This document shows, in pieces, positions 1 to 11,012 of a stretch of 64,000 nt of DNA. Made by a program: the position numbers and the translations under genes. Numbering within the stretch: the stretch's first letter is position 1; the number at the start of each line of letters is the position of its first letter. Source of the DNA: Amaurobius ferox (Eukaryota > Arthropoda > Arachnida > Araneae > Amaurobiidae); contig OX578152.1 of the NCBI GenBank assembly GCA_951213105.1, positions 98,616,568 to 98,680,567 of the forward strand, given 5' to 3'. The notes beneath the pieces were generated by a model. The model saw nothing but the letters and a program-made list of their open reading frames with translations, searched no databases and was not told the origin of the DNA.

Positions 1-950
1 ACCTCTGCTTTGCTCATGTCGACATCGACTGAACTGTTTTGCATATGCGCAATGATTTACCTTCGTCCCACGATTCTCCACAACTGATTGTTGTTGTTGT
101 TGAGACCCAGACCGTCCGACCTACCAGAAAGGTACATTGTATCCATATTAACTCCGAATTTTTCACATTTTACGAATTATGCCTAACTTTTGGACATGAG
201 TATAGATTCCGCAGAAGCGTTATTGGTGATCCTTTCTTTAATTTAAGATATGAGAAAGCATTTCAGGTGGCTCAAGGTAGTTTAGAAATTCCAGCGGGTA
301 ATTGACGGCATCATCGGTGTCCACTGCAGAGTCAAATGACTTATATAAGAATATAAGAAAAAATCTTCCTCATAAAAAGCTGATAATTAATTAGCCATTT
401 TGATTTCATAATACTTTTCATTGTTGAGTAAGCCTGTGAAAAATAAACCGTACTGGTAGAGTTTCCATTTAAATTCATATTTCAAACCTACGATTTCCAA
501 AAGTGACTAATACGTTCAATAAACTCCCACAAAACTCACAGATTTGATTGACTTTCACGTTTTAAACCAAGGATTTCCAACATGTTTCGTTGAGAATCAT
601 GGAGTTAAGAGAGTAGAACTCCTAGGAAAATGTTTCGTTTTCCATTAATATCTCGACCACCCCTGGTCTTAGAAACGCGAAACTTGGACTAAATTTATGG
701 GGCCTATTTCAAAGCTACCCACAAAATTTCATTAAATTCGGTGCAGCTGTTCTCCTGTGATGATGAGACAAACGAAAGTTTTGTTTTTCATTAATATCGA
801 TTTCACATGGTGTTAGAAACTCGAAACATGCACTAAATTTTAAGTGGAGCGATTTCAAGACTACCCACCAAATTTCATCAAATTCGGTTCAGCCGTTATC
901 CCGTGCTGTTAGATCATACATACATACATACTTTTCTTCTTTATGTTATA
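1..950 (-). mobile_element. Helitron-like element, family 2, 5' part (runs off the window)
   Basis: Read on the minus strand, the sequence from 950 downward begins with a version of the family-2 5' end (AAAGAAGAAAAG, then a GTAT run) that also starts the neighbouring element at 3,152. It directly follows that neighbour's CTAG end at 951. The terminal TC is degraded. The interior shares two related modules (about 590-900) with 2,790-3,110. No ORF of note lies in it. Confidence 0.45.
88..134 (-). repeat. SINE 3'-tail fragment (47 bp)
   Basis: A short (GTT)n run followed by the reverse complement of the SINE 3' end that recurs at about 2.25, 9.6, 13.4, 25.9 and 35.2 kb. Only the last ~45 bp of the SINE are present. 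I found no clear target duplication here. Confidence 0.6.
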
Positions 951-2246
951 CTAGCAGCGATTACCCGGCGTTATTCGGCATTTATCATGCAAAACTGTGA
1001 TAAAAATTACACCGGAAGATATGGGAGCCGTGAATCTTTTTCACTGTGAAAGATGTAAATTCATTGCATTATGTAAGAAAAAAAAAATCATTGCATTATA
1101 TAAGTCATGGCTGCATAAGAATCTTCCTCATAAAATGCTGATAATTAAATAACCATTTTTAACACTTTACAACATAATTGAAAAGTGTTTATAACTTTGT
1201 TCATTCTGTCTGTCTGTCCGTTAGCACAATAACTCCCGTAAAAATGACTTTATCAAAATAAAATTTTAGTATGTTCTTCAGACGGTCTGTGGGACCTATG
1301 GGAATATAAATGAATAATGTCACCCAATTAGTTTTGGATTGAACCCGAGTTGAAAAAATGAAATACATTGAACCCTATGGGACCTAATTTTTCAAACATT
1401 TTTAAGTGAATTTAAAATTCACAAATTTCTTGGAAAGTTTTAGGAAATATTCAAATTATTCTGTAAAATATATATAAAAATGTTCAGCTAAATATATTCA
1501 GTAATTTTTTTAAATAATTAAAATAATAATTAAACCCTTTATATGAAGATATCACGTGACCCACTTCAAAATAAAATATGGCATCCATCTTGTGTCGAAA
1601 TCGTGATTTTAAAAATTATTTTTAATTTATATATAGTGTCGTATCCGTCCTAAAACCGCTTTATTTTTGCTTAATTTCTGTGCATCTGTATTCTGAAACA
1701 GCACAATTACAATATATTTGAGTTTAAATGATCAATACCATCCATATTGTGTCAAAATTGTGATTTTTAAAGTTCTTTTTAATTTAAATTTAGTGTTGTA
1801 TCCGTTCTAAAACCGCTTTATTTTTGCTTAATGTCTGTGCTTTTGTATTCTGAAACAACACAATTACAATATATGTGAGTTTAAATGATCATCAAACTTT
1901 GACTATTTCTACAACGAAACCTAATTTTTACTTATGAAGAATGTAAACTGATTAGGCGGTAAGATGAGTTGTATAAGGATTGCTGAATTTCTTTAACGCA
2001 AAATTATTTTGCTTGGGAGCCTGCAATATAGATGATATGAAAGAAACATTCATTGATTTTAAATAGAGAAGCAGACGATTTAATGGCAGACTTCTTTGAT
2101 GAAGTTTTATGCATAAAGTTAAGTTACTTTGGCCTCCATGGTTTTAAGTTTTTAAGTAGAATAAATTATTGTGTACTGTGATGAATGAAATAAAAATGTA
2201 TAAATGAAATATTTACTGCTTTTGGGTTTTCAACACATAGAGCCAG

Positions 2247-2305
2247 CCCGGTCGTCCAAATGGTTGCTCATGTCCTTTGGATGAGTCGGACGGTCTGGGT
2301 CTTCA
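2247..2305 (+). repeat. Tail-only SINE insertion, 59 bp
   Basis: A 59-bp piece matching only the last part of the SINE, flanked by ACACATAGAGCCAG (2,233-2,246) and ACACCTAGAGCCAG (2,306-2,319), 13 of 14 identical. This is a target-site duplication typical of LINE-driven retroposition. Confidence 0.7.
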
Positions 2306-2319
2306 ACACCTAGAGCCAG

Positions 2320-2391
2320 GCCTTTCCGGCCGCCCAAACGGTTACCTTACACCTTTCTGGTAGTTCGGACGGTCTGGGTCTCAACAACAAC
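2320..2391 (+). repeat. Second tail-only SINE insertion at the same site
   Basis: Immediately after the preceding insertion lies another SINE 3' end of about 70 bp with an (AAC)n tail. It is followed by a third version of the flanking target (ACATAGAGCCATG, from 2,393). Two retropositions thus used the same 14-bp target. The related Rep-A copy at ~33.08 kb shows the region without insertions. Confidence 0.6.
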
Positions 2392-3152
2392 AACATAGAG
2401 CCATGCGATTCATATTTCACTGACGTCATTTGAATCAAGTTCGTTTTCATCGATGAAGTTTTAAATTTTCAAATATAATTAATTATTGCAGTATTGTGAT
2501 ATATTACCGCTGAATGTATGGCATTTTAGAGATGTTTAAATAAAATTAAAGTTGGAAGGTGTTTCATAATTAATGCTTTATGCATGATTGATCTTTCTTG
2601 TGATTTCTTAATACTTTTCGTTGTTGAGTAAGCCTGTGAGAAATAAACCATGGTGATAGTTTCCATTTAAATTTCATATTTCAAACCTGCGATTTTCAAA
2701 AGTGACTAATACGTTCAATAAACTCCCACAAAACTCAGAGATTTAATTGATTTTCACGTTTTAAACCCACTATTCAATCTTTGTCGTTGGGAACCATGGA
2801 GTTAGAGAGTAGAACTCCTAGGAAAAAGTTTCGCTTTCCATTAATATCTCGACAACCCCTTGTCTTAGAAACTCGAAACTTGAACTAAATTTATGGGTGG
2901 ATATATTAAAGCTATCATATTTCATTAAATTCGGTTTAGCCGTTCTCCCGTGATGATGAGACAGACGAAGGTTTTGTTTTTTACTAATATCTCGAGCACC
3001 ACTGGACGTAGAAACTCGAAACGTAGACTAAATTTTAAGTGGAGCTATATCAAGACTACCCACCAAATTTCATCAAATTCGGTTCAGCCGTCCTCCCGTA
3101 ATGTTGGATCATACATACATACATACACACTTTTCTTCTTTATATATATAGA

Positions 3153-3663
3153 TAATATAATGTATTATGTCTTGTATTGTAAGATATGTAAAAATGAGTT
3201 ACACATTGTTAAGTAAATAACATCATGAAAACAGGCAAATCAATTGAGATGATTATTTTTCAGCTCAGAAACTAAAACACATTTTTAATAATGCAACATA
3301 TCTGCATCATAAAACCTGCTTTTCTGTTTTGTGCTCAGTATTTTATCTTTGTTTCTTTAGCTGAATAGAGAAATAAATGATTAATAGAGAATTAAATCAT
3401 TAATCTTATGCATTATATTTCATGTAAGTATTTTATACGCTTTACTTAATTACGTAGCTACATGGCTACATATGATATTTGTAATTTTTTTTTAATGTGA
3501 ATCTAAGATCTGGTCTAATATTCAATATAAAATACTAACCAAATATCACATGGTAGGCAAAGGACTATAGATGTGCTTGATGCATTTTATTTTTAATTCG
3601 ACCATGACTTGTTTATATATAAAGTGTCTGTAACTTTTTGCAGCATTTTGTCTGTAATGGACA
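3153..3663. other. No gene seen
   Basis: AT-rich sequence with many stops in all frames. I see no repeat boundary, RNA gene or domain here. Confidence 0.5.
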
Positions 3664-3915
3664 TTATTCTGCAGCATAGAGTCTCGCAATAGAGTCTAGG
3701 ACTTCATCCCGATACCGCGCAGCCGTCACAGAACCGCCTTTAAAGATGTGCAACTCTGTGCGATATCCCGTTGAAATTCCAGCCCACACCATGACGCTGC
3801 CACCTCTAAATGCGTAATGTTCGATGATGTTCTTCGCCTGATTGCGTGTGTCTTGTTCTCTCCAGACCCTTACACGCTTATTATCTGATTCCAGGACAAA
3901 AGGACGTTGCACCAA
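3664..3915 (-). pseudogene. Tc1-like transposase fragment
   Basis: An 83-residue open stretch carries the Tc1 catalytic-domain signature: a segment reading RVRVWR, then an (I)IEHY motif, then GGSVMVWAGIS and TAARYRDEVLD. In complete Tc1/mariner-superfamily transposases (about 340 aa) these lie between the first and second catalytic aspartates. The first catalytic block (SDES-like) and the DNARPH block are both missing, so this is truncated at both ends. No terminal inverted repeats are visible. A dead remnant, unrelated in position to the Tc1 pseudogene at 9.2 kb. Confidence 0.85.
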
Positions 3916-4470
3916 TCTGAGACGTACTCTTACCGGCCGTGTCCCAAAAGAGGTAGATACCTCAGGATAAGTATCAAAAAATTGAACACAAAGAGCCTAA
4001 GAGAAAATTATCGCATTTTAATGTTTTGGAGAAAAGAAGTAAAAGACCAAATTTTTGTTTTTCTTTCTCCTTAGTTGTAAAAAATTAATAAGCAAACGCA
4101 CATTAAAATATTTCCCGAGGTATACAAATATAAAAATAATAACAAGGGCGCTTATGGTTGATTAGAAAACGTGATAGTAAAAAATGTAAAAAGGCATGAA
4201 AATAAAAGAATTAAAATATGGTTTTTTTTTTTTTTTCAGTTGTTCAGTCACTAAAATTGAACAAACGCATTTGAAACACTTTTAATGGTGGAGCCCTTAA
4301 TAATCAACACGGAAAAATGTGCTTGTTTATCGTTTATTTTTATTGTTATTTTACTATGATCATTCAGGTATCCCAAAGGAAAAAAGTTTCAAGGATGTTA
4401 TGTTACAGGATTAAAATATACATTTCCATAATTTAATTAAAAATGGTTATTTTTAAAATTTCATTTAGAT
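3916..4470. other. No gene seen
   Basis: AT-rich sequence containing a T-run near 4,219. No domain or repeat recognised. Confidence 0.4.
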
Positions 4471-4685
4471 CAGTAGTTCCCACACTTTTGTCCCGCAGAG
4501 CCCTGATTTAGAAATAATTTGACCACAGAGCCTTTGACTCGTTTCCACTTTTAGTATGCGTGCTTTAGGTAGAGCTCATATGTACATTGGGAATAACGGT
4601 TAAATTCTTATGACTGTGTCCTTTAGCTTCCTATGATTCTTCGGAATTCTTGGGGGCTTCACGGAGCACAGTTTGGGAACAACAG
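4471..4685. mobile_element. hAT-like MITE
   Basis: The left end reads CAGTAGTTCCCACAC and the right end, reverse-complemented, CTGTTGTTCCCAAAC. These are imperfect terminal inverted repeats of the CAGTGGTTCCC type common in hAT elements. The 8-bp flanks ATTTAGAT (4,463-4,470) and ATACAGAT (4,686-4,693) match at 6 of 8 positions, fitting a diverged 8-bp target duplication. About 215 bp, non-coding. Confidence 0.6.
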
Positions 4686-4743
4686 ATACAGATGCAAAAA
4701 TCTGATGTGAGCAGCACATGACTTCCCTATAAATTCAAAATCT

Positions 4744-5672
4744 TATTACTTTTCTTATATACATATAATATATAAGGAAAGTATTGTGATGGAGTCAAAA
4801 ATTTGAATTCGAGTTTTCGAAGTGAGAGCACGTTTCAAGCATCCCTGAACACGAATCAGACGTTTATGAGATAATTTCTGTGTGTGCGTGTGTCAGTGAG
4901 TCTGTGGAGACGATAACTGACGAACGAATGGAGCGATTCGAACAAAATTTGGTACAAAAATTACAAACTATGAATACTGGAAACCTATTGTTTTATACGC
5001 AATCGAATGTCCAGAACCCTCCTAAATTTTTGAGTGAAATTTTGAAAAAATCATAAAAAAATTTAAACCTTTAATAAAGTTACATAAATAGTCATTTCTT
5101 ATGTAATTTTTCATTAGAAAACGATTGACATAAATTTTAGAACGCTAGCATGAATCGTTCTCGAGATATTGCTTATTTTTCAAAAAAATTATCTAAAAAT
5201 CTTATAAAATAAAAAAAATATATAACCTATTGTGAAATATGTTCACTTTTCATAAGTAATATCATGTGATAAATTTGTTGACATCATTCTCGTGGATCTA
5301 GCTCGTTTCCTTCATGATAAAAGATACTTTGAGTAATAAATTTGTATTTGAACGTCAATAGTCATTTATCTGCTATAAGAATAACTTATTTCTCCGTCCA
5401 TAATACTTGGCGAGATTTTTGTAACGAATTTGGCGGAATATCGCCAACTTGGCGACTTTTTAACTGCTGCCAAATTAACGAAAATCTCGCCAAGTGGATA
5501 AAAATGGCGCTATATCAGAGAAAATGACGACAAATTGACGAAAATTCAATATCTTGGATAGAATATATATGTATCTACTATAAGAATAACCTTTTTTTTT
5601 TACTGTAAGAGCAGTAAATTCATTGCATTATATAAGGAAATTTATATGTTGCCCACATCAGATTTTTTTATT
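4744..5672 (+). repeat. Rep-C repeat, copy 1
   Basis: Begins with a palindromic hairpin around a CTTATATA/TATATAAGG core followed by GGAAAGTATTGTGATGG. It ends with TGCCCACATCAGATTTTTT. The middle has a CTGTGTGTG stretch and a module rich in GCCAA/TTGGC words. Recurs at 6.26 kb (+) and 18.7 kb (-), and as pieces at 42 and 62 kb. Non-coding; class unknown. Confidence 0.65.
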
Positions 5673-6255
5673 TATTTCTTGCTGCATTGAGTTTAACTGC
5701 AGCAAATAACAGGTACTTTTCTGAAATTATATCCAATTTGCAGTTTTAATGCATGTTCGTTTCATTTAGAAACTTATAAAATCTTCAGCTCCTCAAAATG
5801 ATAAAAAAAACCTAACATATCATGAAAACGATTTATCCTAGAATCATGCGAATAGTCTTATTCGCTGCGTTGTCAAAAATTACATGAAGAACAAGTAGTT
5901 AATTAATATATTTCAGCAATTTTAGTCATTTATTTCACATTTTTACTATCTTTGCGGGCCATTTCTCAAAAAAAGGTCGGTTATATTTTTCAGAATCAAA
6001 TCAAAATCTAATGAGTATCAGAATGACCCTCAAGGGACGTAACTACTAAATTTTAAGAAATTTCATTAAATAGTTTTTTCACTGCAGTGAAAACGTCTCC
6101 AGTTCCCCAATTTAAAAAAACTTAAATATCTCGACAATGGTCCATCGTAGAGTAATGGGATTGATCTTATTATTTTCGTCGTCAAAAATTACGTATAAAA
6201 TGCATTACGTATAAATGCATAAATAACATGCATTTAATTGATACATTTGTAGTAT
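5640..6255 (+). repeat. Rep-B repeat, partial
   Basis: Contains the Rep-B landmarks: a GTCAAAAATT(A/G)C segment near 5,873, then a TTTGCGGGCCATTTC module near 5,953 followed by AATCTAATGAG. Compare the complete copy at 27.0-28.3 kb. The 3' hairpin is absent because a Rep-C copy starts at 6,256. Confidence 0.5.
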
Positions 6256-7290
6256 TACTTTCCTTATATACATAATGTATAAGGAAAGTATTGTGATGGG
6301 GTCGAAAATTCGAATTCGAGTTTTCGACGGGAAAGCACGTTTCAAGCATCCCTGATCACGAATCGAACATTTTTGAAGTGATGTCTGTGTGTGTGTCAGT
6401 GAGTCTGTGGAGACGATATCTCACAAACGAATGGAGCGATTTGAATGAAATTTGGTACAAAAATCACAATCCGTGAATACTGGAAGCGTATTGTTTTAAA
6501 ACAGAATCGAATGTTCAGAACCTCCCCTAAATATTCGAGTGAAATTTTGAAAAAATCATCAAAAAATCAAAACTTTTAATAAAGTTACGCAAATAGACAT
6601 TTCTTATGTAATTTTTCCTTAGAAAACGATTGGCATAAACTTTACAACGCTATCATGAACCGTTCTCGAGACACTGCACATTTTTCAAATAAATTTATCA
6701 AAAAGTCCCATAAATTAAAAAAACATATTAACTTTTAAGAAACATGTTCACTTTTCGTATGTAATATCATGCGATAAATTTGGTGATATCATTCTCGTGG
6801 ATCTAACTCGTTCCATTCACGAGAAAAAATAATTTGAGTAATACTTTTGTATTTGAACGCCAATAGTCGCTGTAAAACGCCAATCGATAAATTTGGTGAT
6901 ATCATTCTCGTGGATCTAACTCGTTCCATTCACGAGAAAAAATACTTTGAGTAATACTTTTGTATTTGAACGCCAATAGTCGCTGTCGAACGCCAATCTG
7001 CTGTAAGAATAACTTATTTCTCCGTCCATAACGCTAGGCGAGATTTTGACGACGAATTTAGCGGAATGTCGCCGACTTGGCGACATTTTTAAATGTTGCC
7101 AAATTAACGAAAATCTCGCCAAATGGATAAAAATGACGTTAAATCACTAAAAAGGACGACTAATTGAAGAAAATTCAATATCTTGGAAAGAATATAAGTA
7201 TCTACTATAAGAATAACATTTTTTTAACTGTAAAAGTAGTAAATTCATTGCATTATATAAGGAAAGTCATGTGCTGCCCACTTCAGATTT
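6256..7290 (+). repeat. Rep-C repeat, copy 2
   Basis: Starts with the CTTTCCTTATA / TATAAGGAAAG hairpin at 6,259-6,290 and ends with TGCTGCCCACTTCAGATTTTT. It contains a local tandem duplication of about 100 bp (6,775-6,880 and 6,883-6,990) repeating GATATCATTCTCGTGGATC. Non-coding. Confidence 0.65.
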
Positions 7291-7758
7291 TTTTAAATTT
7301 AGATCTTGACAATTTTTTCGGACCATTTCGCAAAAACAGGCAGGTTTTCTAATTCCGAATAATACCAAAATCTAACCAGCACCAGGGTAACCCACAAGTG
7401 ACTTATCTATCAAATTTTGTGAAATTTGACCAATTAGTTTTTTAGATAGAGTGAATACATACGAATTTTGCTGGCCATTTTGCAAAAAAAAAGGCAAGGT
7501 CCTTTATGTCGAACCGTAATAAAATCTAATCAGCACCAGGGTCACTCCCAAGTGTCACCTACAAACTATTATGAAATTTGGCCAATTAGTTTTTTAGTTA
7601 TACATTGCACAGATAGACACACAGACGTCACGCTAAAAAATGTTTTTTCGTATTTTAGAGGTCCCAAAACGTGTAGATCCGTCGAAAACTCGAGTTGCGA
7701 TTTTCGACATAATTCCAATACTTTCCCTATACATTACCAAGTACTGCAGGGAAAGTAA
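7291..7758 (+). repeat. Rep-B repeat, copy with two internal units
   Basis: Two ~150-bp internal units (GACCATTTCGC... and GGCCATTTTGC...) are followed by the ACAGACGTCACG block and the terminal hairpin TTTCCCTATACATT...GCAGGGAAAGT. The complete copy at 27.0-28.3 kb has five units. Confidence 0.65.
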
Positions 7759-8830
7759 AAACTATTTCAAAAGTTATCCAAAGTATTGGTGGTGTCAAAG
7801 AAATGGGCACATTAAAAATTACAGGGCTCCAGAGCATTTACCTAGTTTGCTTGTGGTAAAAGATTGCCTTGTATCTTCTAGGATAATGTTTTATGAACAA
7901 TCACAAGCGATTTATTATAATTCTTTGATAAAATTGCGGTTAAAAATTTACTGTGGGTTACACCTTCATCAGCAGAAATGTAAAGGTACTAATCCAGGAG
8001 GTAAAACGAGTCTTCTACAGGATAAAAGAGACAGACAGGGCTGGTAGCAAAGTGCAAACTGGTGCTTCTACACAATACTTCATCTGGAGATTTTGAAAAT
8101 AATTATGAAAAGAATATTAAGTTATGGTGATTTGATTACTAAATTGATTAAAAATTTGGCAGGAAAATAAATGATTAAAAAAATAAAAATAAAACAGTAG
8201 ATTAAATTAAAGGGAAAACAAAAGTCAATTAAAAACTGATGCTTTTTTAAATTACATGCTAGGAAATCTATGAAAAGTATAACACTTCTATGTTTCCCAG
8301 TAAGGTATAAGTTTAAATTGTTTCTATTAATATACACGTGGGCATACAATTGTGGCTGAATGTTCTAATTCCACAAACAGCATTTTCCTTAATTTTTTTT
8401 CCTCATATTGCATGACATTTATATCACTTTTGTTTTTTATCATAATTCACTTCTAATGTTATTAAAATGTTCTGAAAGGAATGGCTTCTAATTAAATTAA
8501 GTTTTCAGAGCATGCAAAAGCACTCCCACCCCCACCCCACCCCTTACAATCCTAAATAAAATACAAACACTTCTCGATGTATACAGGTGCACCTCGGCAT
8601 TACTTTTTAAAATTTCGAATTAGTTTTTTAGTTATTTTACGTTTTATCCCGATTTCGACTGATATTTACACAAATCGATTCCTTAGCGACCTAAAATATT
8701 ATCACAGAGTTTCTATCTTGACACCATCGGAAAGATCAGAAAAAGTTCTTGCCAAAAATGTTTGAATTGAATCCGTGGGATAGTTTCTTCATATTTATTT
8801 TATAAAACACAAATTTGCATTTTTTATGTG
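7759..8830. other. No gene recognised
   Basis: A run of about 100 codons open on the plus strand (to 8,047) follows the Rep-B hairpin. It reads QSQAIYYNSLIKLRLKIY and later KGTNPGGKTSLLQDK, which might be a decayed coding piece, but I cannot match it to a family. A C-rich tract lies at about 8,525-8,545. Nothing else seen. Confidence 0.35.
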
Positions 8831-8832
8831 AT

Positions 8833-8833
8833 C

Positions 8834-8867
<34 letters not shown>

Positions 8868-8868
8868 T
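8833..8868. repeat. (TA)n microsatellite
   Basis: Nearly pure TA dinucleotides with one TACATA interruption. Confidence 0.9.
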
Positions 8869-8955
8869 ACAAGACACTTAGACTTGAGAAAGAGTTTTAA
8901 AGAAGTGAACAAATCCATGATGTAGACTTAGACCTTGCCCACGTGTGTGCTTGGA

Positions 8956-9075
8956 TTTCGTCTATATTTCTTTTATTGATTCCATACCATTGATTTTTGA
9001 TAATTTTTTTTAACTTGATGATTCGAAATTTGTATTTCTTTCCATTTGCTTGAAGATTTGCTGATTTAAGAAGAA
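8956..9075. repeat. Short dispersed repeat, paired with 37.49 kb
   Basis: The segment with CCATACCATTGATTTTTGAT, AACTTGATGATTCG and CATTTGCTTGAAGATTTGCT recurs with changes at about 37,485-37,575. It is too short to classify; possibly a LINE or transposon fragment. Confidence 0.5.
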
Positions 9076-9603
9076 GGGGCTTAAAATGACCTCGAACTAA
9101 TTGTAGTCCCCTAACTGACATATGCTCGCTTTTTTCAAGGCGTCCTTGTATGTTGTTATATCTTTATCGACTTTGTGAATCTTTTATATAATTTTATCGG
9201 ATTGTGTCCCACCCTGAGATTTTGAAAGCTCGGCACCTATGCTCCACACAGCATGCAATTGGGCTTGTAACTGAACATGGTTTGCTGGAATTGGGAGTTC
9301 TCTTAATCGGCAACCCATGATGTCCCAGATATACTCAAATGGCGACAAATCAGGAGAATATTCTGGACAATGCAGGATATCAAAACCTTGTAGACTATTC
9401 ATAGCTGCCAGTGCAGTATGTGGCCTGACATTATCCTGCTGAAAAAGCAGTCCAGGCTTGGTTGACAGATATTCCTGCACCACAGGTCTCACAATGTCAG
9501 AGACGTATTGTTGTGCCGTGATACTGCCAGAATCATGGACCAAAGGTGTTTGTCCACCATATGTTCTACCACCCCGAACGATGGTACCACTTACGGGGAC
9601 TGT

Positions 9604-9988
9604 TGTTGTTGTTGAGACCCAGACCGTCCGACCTACCAGAAAGGTGTAAGGTAACTGTATGGACGGCCGGGAAGTGCCACCCAATTTAGACCGGAACCCA
9701 GTGGGGGAGGCATCCACAGGGACCGTACCCTCCTTCCCCTACCACCAACCTCTCGGAAGGACTTACGGACCCACATGTTTAACGTGATCGTACTCCGCAT
9801 GAACACGGCGGCATTTGTGGTAGCGTGCAAATCTAGCGCGCAAACCACGGGGATACCGCACCCGAGATGGCCAACAGCACGCGGTGTTCCGAGGTGGTCA
9901 CCCACCAAGTACTAACCGCGCCCGATGCTGCTTGACTTCGGTGATCTGACGAGAACCGGTGTTTTCAGCACGGTACGGCCGTTGGCCT
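9604..9988 (-). mobile_element. SINE with 5S rRNA-derived head and tRNA-related body, copy 1
   Basis: On the minus strand: a 118-bp 5S rRNA-like head, a remnant of a tRNA-like module (box-A side kept, GGTTCGATTCC box-B side lost), a ~200-bp body shared with the SINE units at 49-61 kb, and an (AAC)n tail. Target duplications ACTTACGGGGACTGT at 9,589-9,603 and 9,989-10,003 are identical over 15 bp. Transcription by RNA polymerase III from the 5S internal control region is inferred. Mobilisation by a LINE partner is expected from the target duplication and tail. Confidence 0.9.
9870..9987 (-). pseudogene. 5S rRNA-derived sequence (SINE head)
   Basis: The minus strand begins GCCAACGGCC and ends GTGCTGTTGGC. 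In between are ACACCGGTTCTCGT, GATCACCGAAGT, CGGGCGCGGTTAGTACTTGG and GGGTGACC, the hallmark order of eukaryotic 5S rRNA. Several differences from usual arthropod 5S are visible, and the body is fused directly downstream instead of a T-run terminator. It is a SINE promoter, not a 5S gene. Confidence 0.85.
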
Positions 9989-10775
9989 ACTTACGGGGAC
10001 TGTGTGACAACTGATAGAAAAACTTCTTGGTGGCATTGTTGAAAGTGTCACCATACGCGAGTACGACCATCTCACATGCCAAAACAGAATCGTGATTCAT
10101 CCGTGAGCAGAATGTTTCGCCATTCTGTTGACCATTTGCGTCTCATTTGACACCACTGGAGGAGACGGACGTAACCGGTGAAGATGTTGAAACGGTAGGT
10201 GTCGAAAATGTTGTCTACTTCGGAGTCCTGTGTCATGCAAATGGTTTTGAATTGTTTGCGTCAAAACCATGTTTCCTGTTATGTGGGATAAATGTTGTTG
10301 TAACACGTTACTGTGGTAAATGGCTTCCGCTCAACGCTTCTCAGAAGCATATGATCTTCACATGGTGTGATACACCTCAAAGCTCCACAACCTGATCTTC
10401 GTTGTCTCTCACGAACCGTAACACGCACTGTGGAACTGTACTCGCATCACGGTCCAATAGTTCAGCGATCCTTTGAAGGCTCATTCCACCTCACGTATAA
10501 CAATGATTTGCTGCCGTTGCGTTGACAACTGAACGTATACGGTATGTTGACGTACTCTTGACATACTGTGATGATTTTTACAACCTGAAACCAATGATTT
10601 AGCTGTGATATCACTCCTCCTTAAGCTGACCTGATGCTTTTATGCTAGTCGGCAAGGTGTTACGTCACTATGCGTAACAAGACTGTGATCATTTGCATAT
10701 CTTGCTTTACTGTTTCCATTGCTGAATTACATAAAGTTACACCTACAACTTTATATTGTTACGATTTCAGTTGTG

Positions 10776-10808
10776 AGCAGTATATATATATATATATATA
10801 TATACACA
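10776..10808. repeat. (TA)n/(CA)n microsatellite
   Basis: A TA run followed by a few CA repeats. Confidence 0.85.
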
Positions 10809-11012
10809 CAGTAGAAACTCGATTAACCAGACTAATTGGGACCAGGGGTATCAAGATAAGTAAAAATCCAGATAATAGAATACAATTAAAAAATAAATAA
10901 ATAAAAAATTGGAAAACCAGGAAAAAACATTTAAAAATAGTACGACAGCTTTATTGATGTACATTAAACATATTGTATGTATGTAAAAAAAAATTATGAC
11001 ACCTCAATGATT

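Larger units (their letters stand above)
1161..2600 (+). repeat. Rep-A repeat, long copy
   Basis: Interspersed repeat beginning with a hairpin (AACACTTT...AAAAGTGTT around an inner CAAC/GTTG-type stem) and ending near GATCTTTCTTG. Other copies lie at 30,652-31,954 (-), 32,160-33,449 (+), and partially at 36.9, 37.7 and 39.4 kb. This copy is lengthened by two SINE-tail insertions at 2.25-2.39 kb. No coding sequence; class unknown. Confidence 0.7.
951..3152 (-). mobile_element. Helitron-like element, family 2 (non-autonomous)
   Basis: On the minus strand it begins TCTATATATATAAAG at 3,152 preceded by A, and ends CTAG at 951 followed by T, the A|T insertion context of Helitrons. The 3' end carries a GC-rich, degraded inverted motif just before CTAG. 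There is no Rep/helicase ORF, so it would be non-autonomous. It contains a Rep-A repeat and two SINE tails. It abuts a second family-2 element at 950. The family call rests on terminal structure only. Confidence 0.5.
9184..10564 (-). pseudogene. Tc1-like transposase, interrupted by a 5S-headed SINE
   Basis: Reading down from a methionine at 10,564, the N-terminus starts MSRVRQ and continues with a QRQQIIVIREVE helix-turn-helix-type segment. A HDTGLRSR segment follows, typical of the second Tc1 DNA-binding subdomain. The catalytic part includes TIVRGGRTYGGQTPLV, SITAQQYVSDIVRPVV, the second aspartate in FQQDNVRPHTA and the glutamate in SPDLSPFEYIWD (DD34E type). At least one in-frame stop follows the REVE segment and other frame breaks occur. 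A 385-bp SINE (9,604-9,988) sits in the catalytic region with a 15-bp target duplication. Clearly non-functional; no terminal inverted repeats found. Confidence 0.85.

Noticed and set aside
7640..8047. 135-residue ORF as a gene
   Set aside because: Its first ~40 codons lie in the Rep-B end and hairpin; the rest has no recognisable domain.
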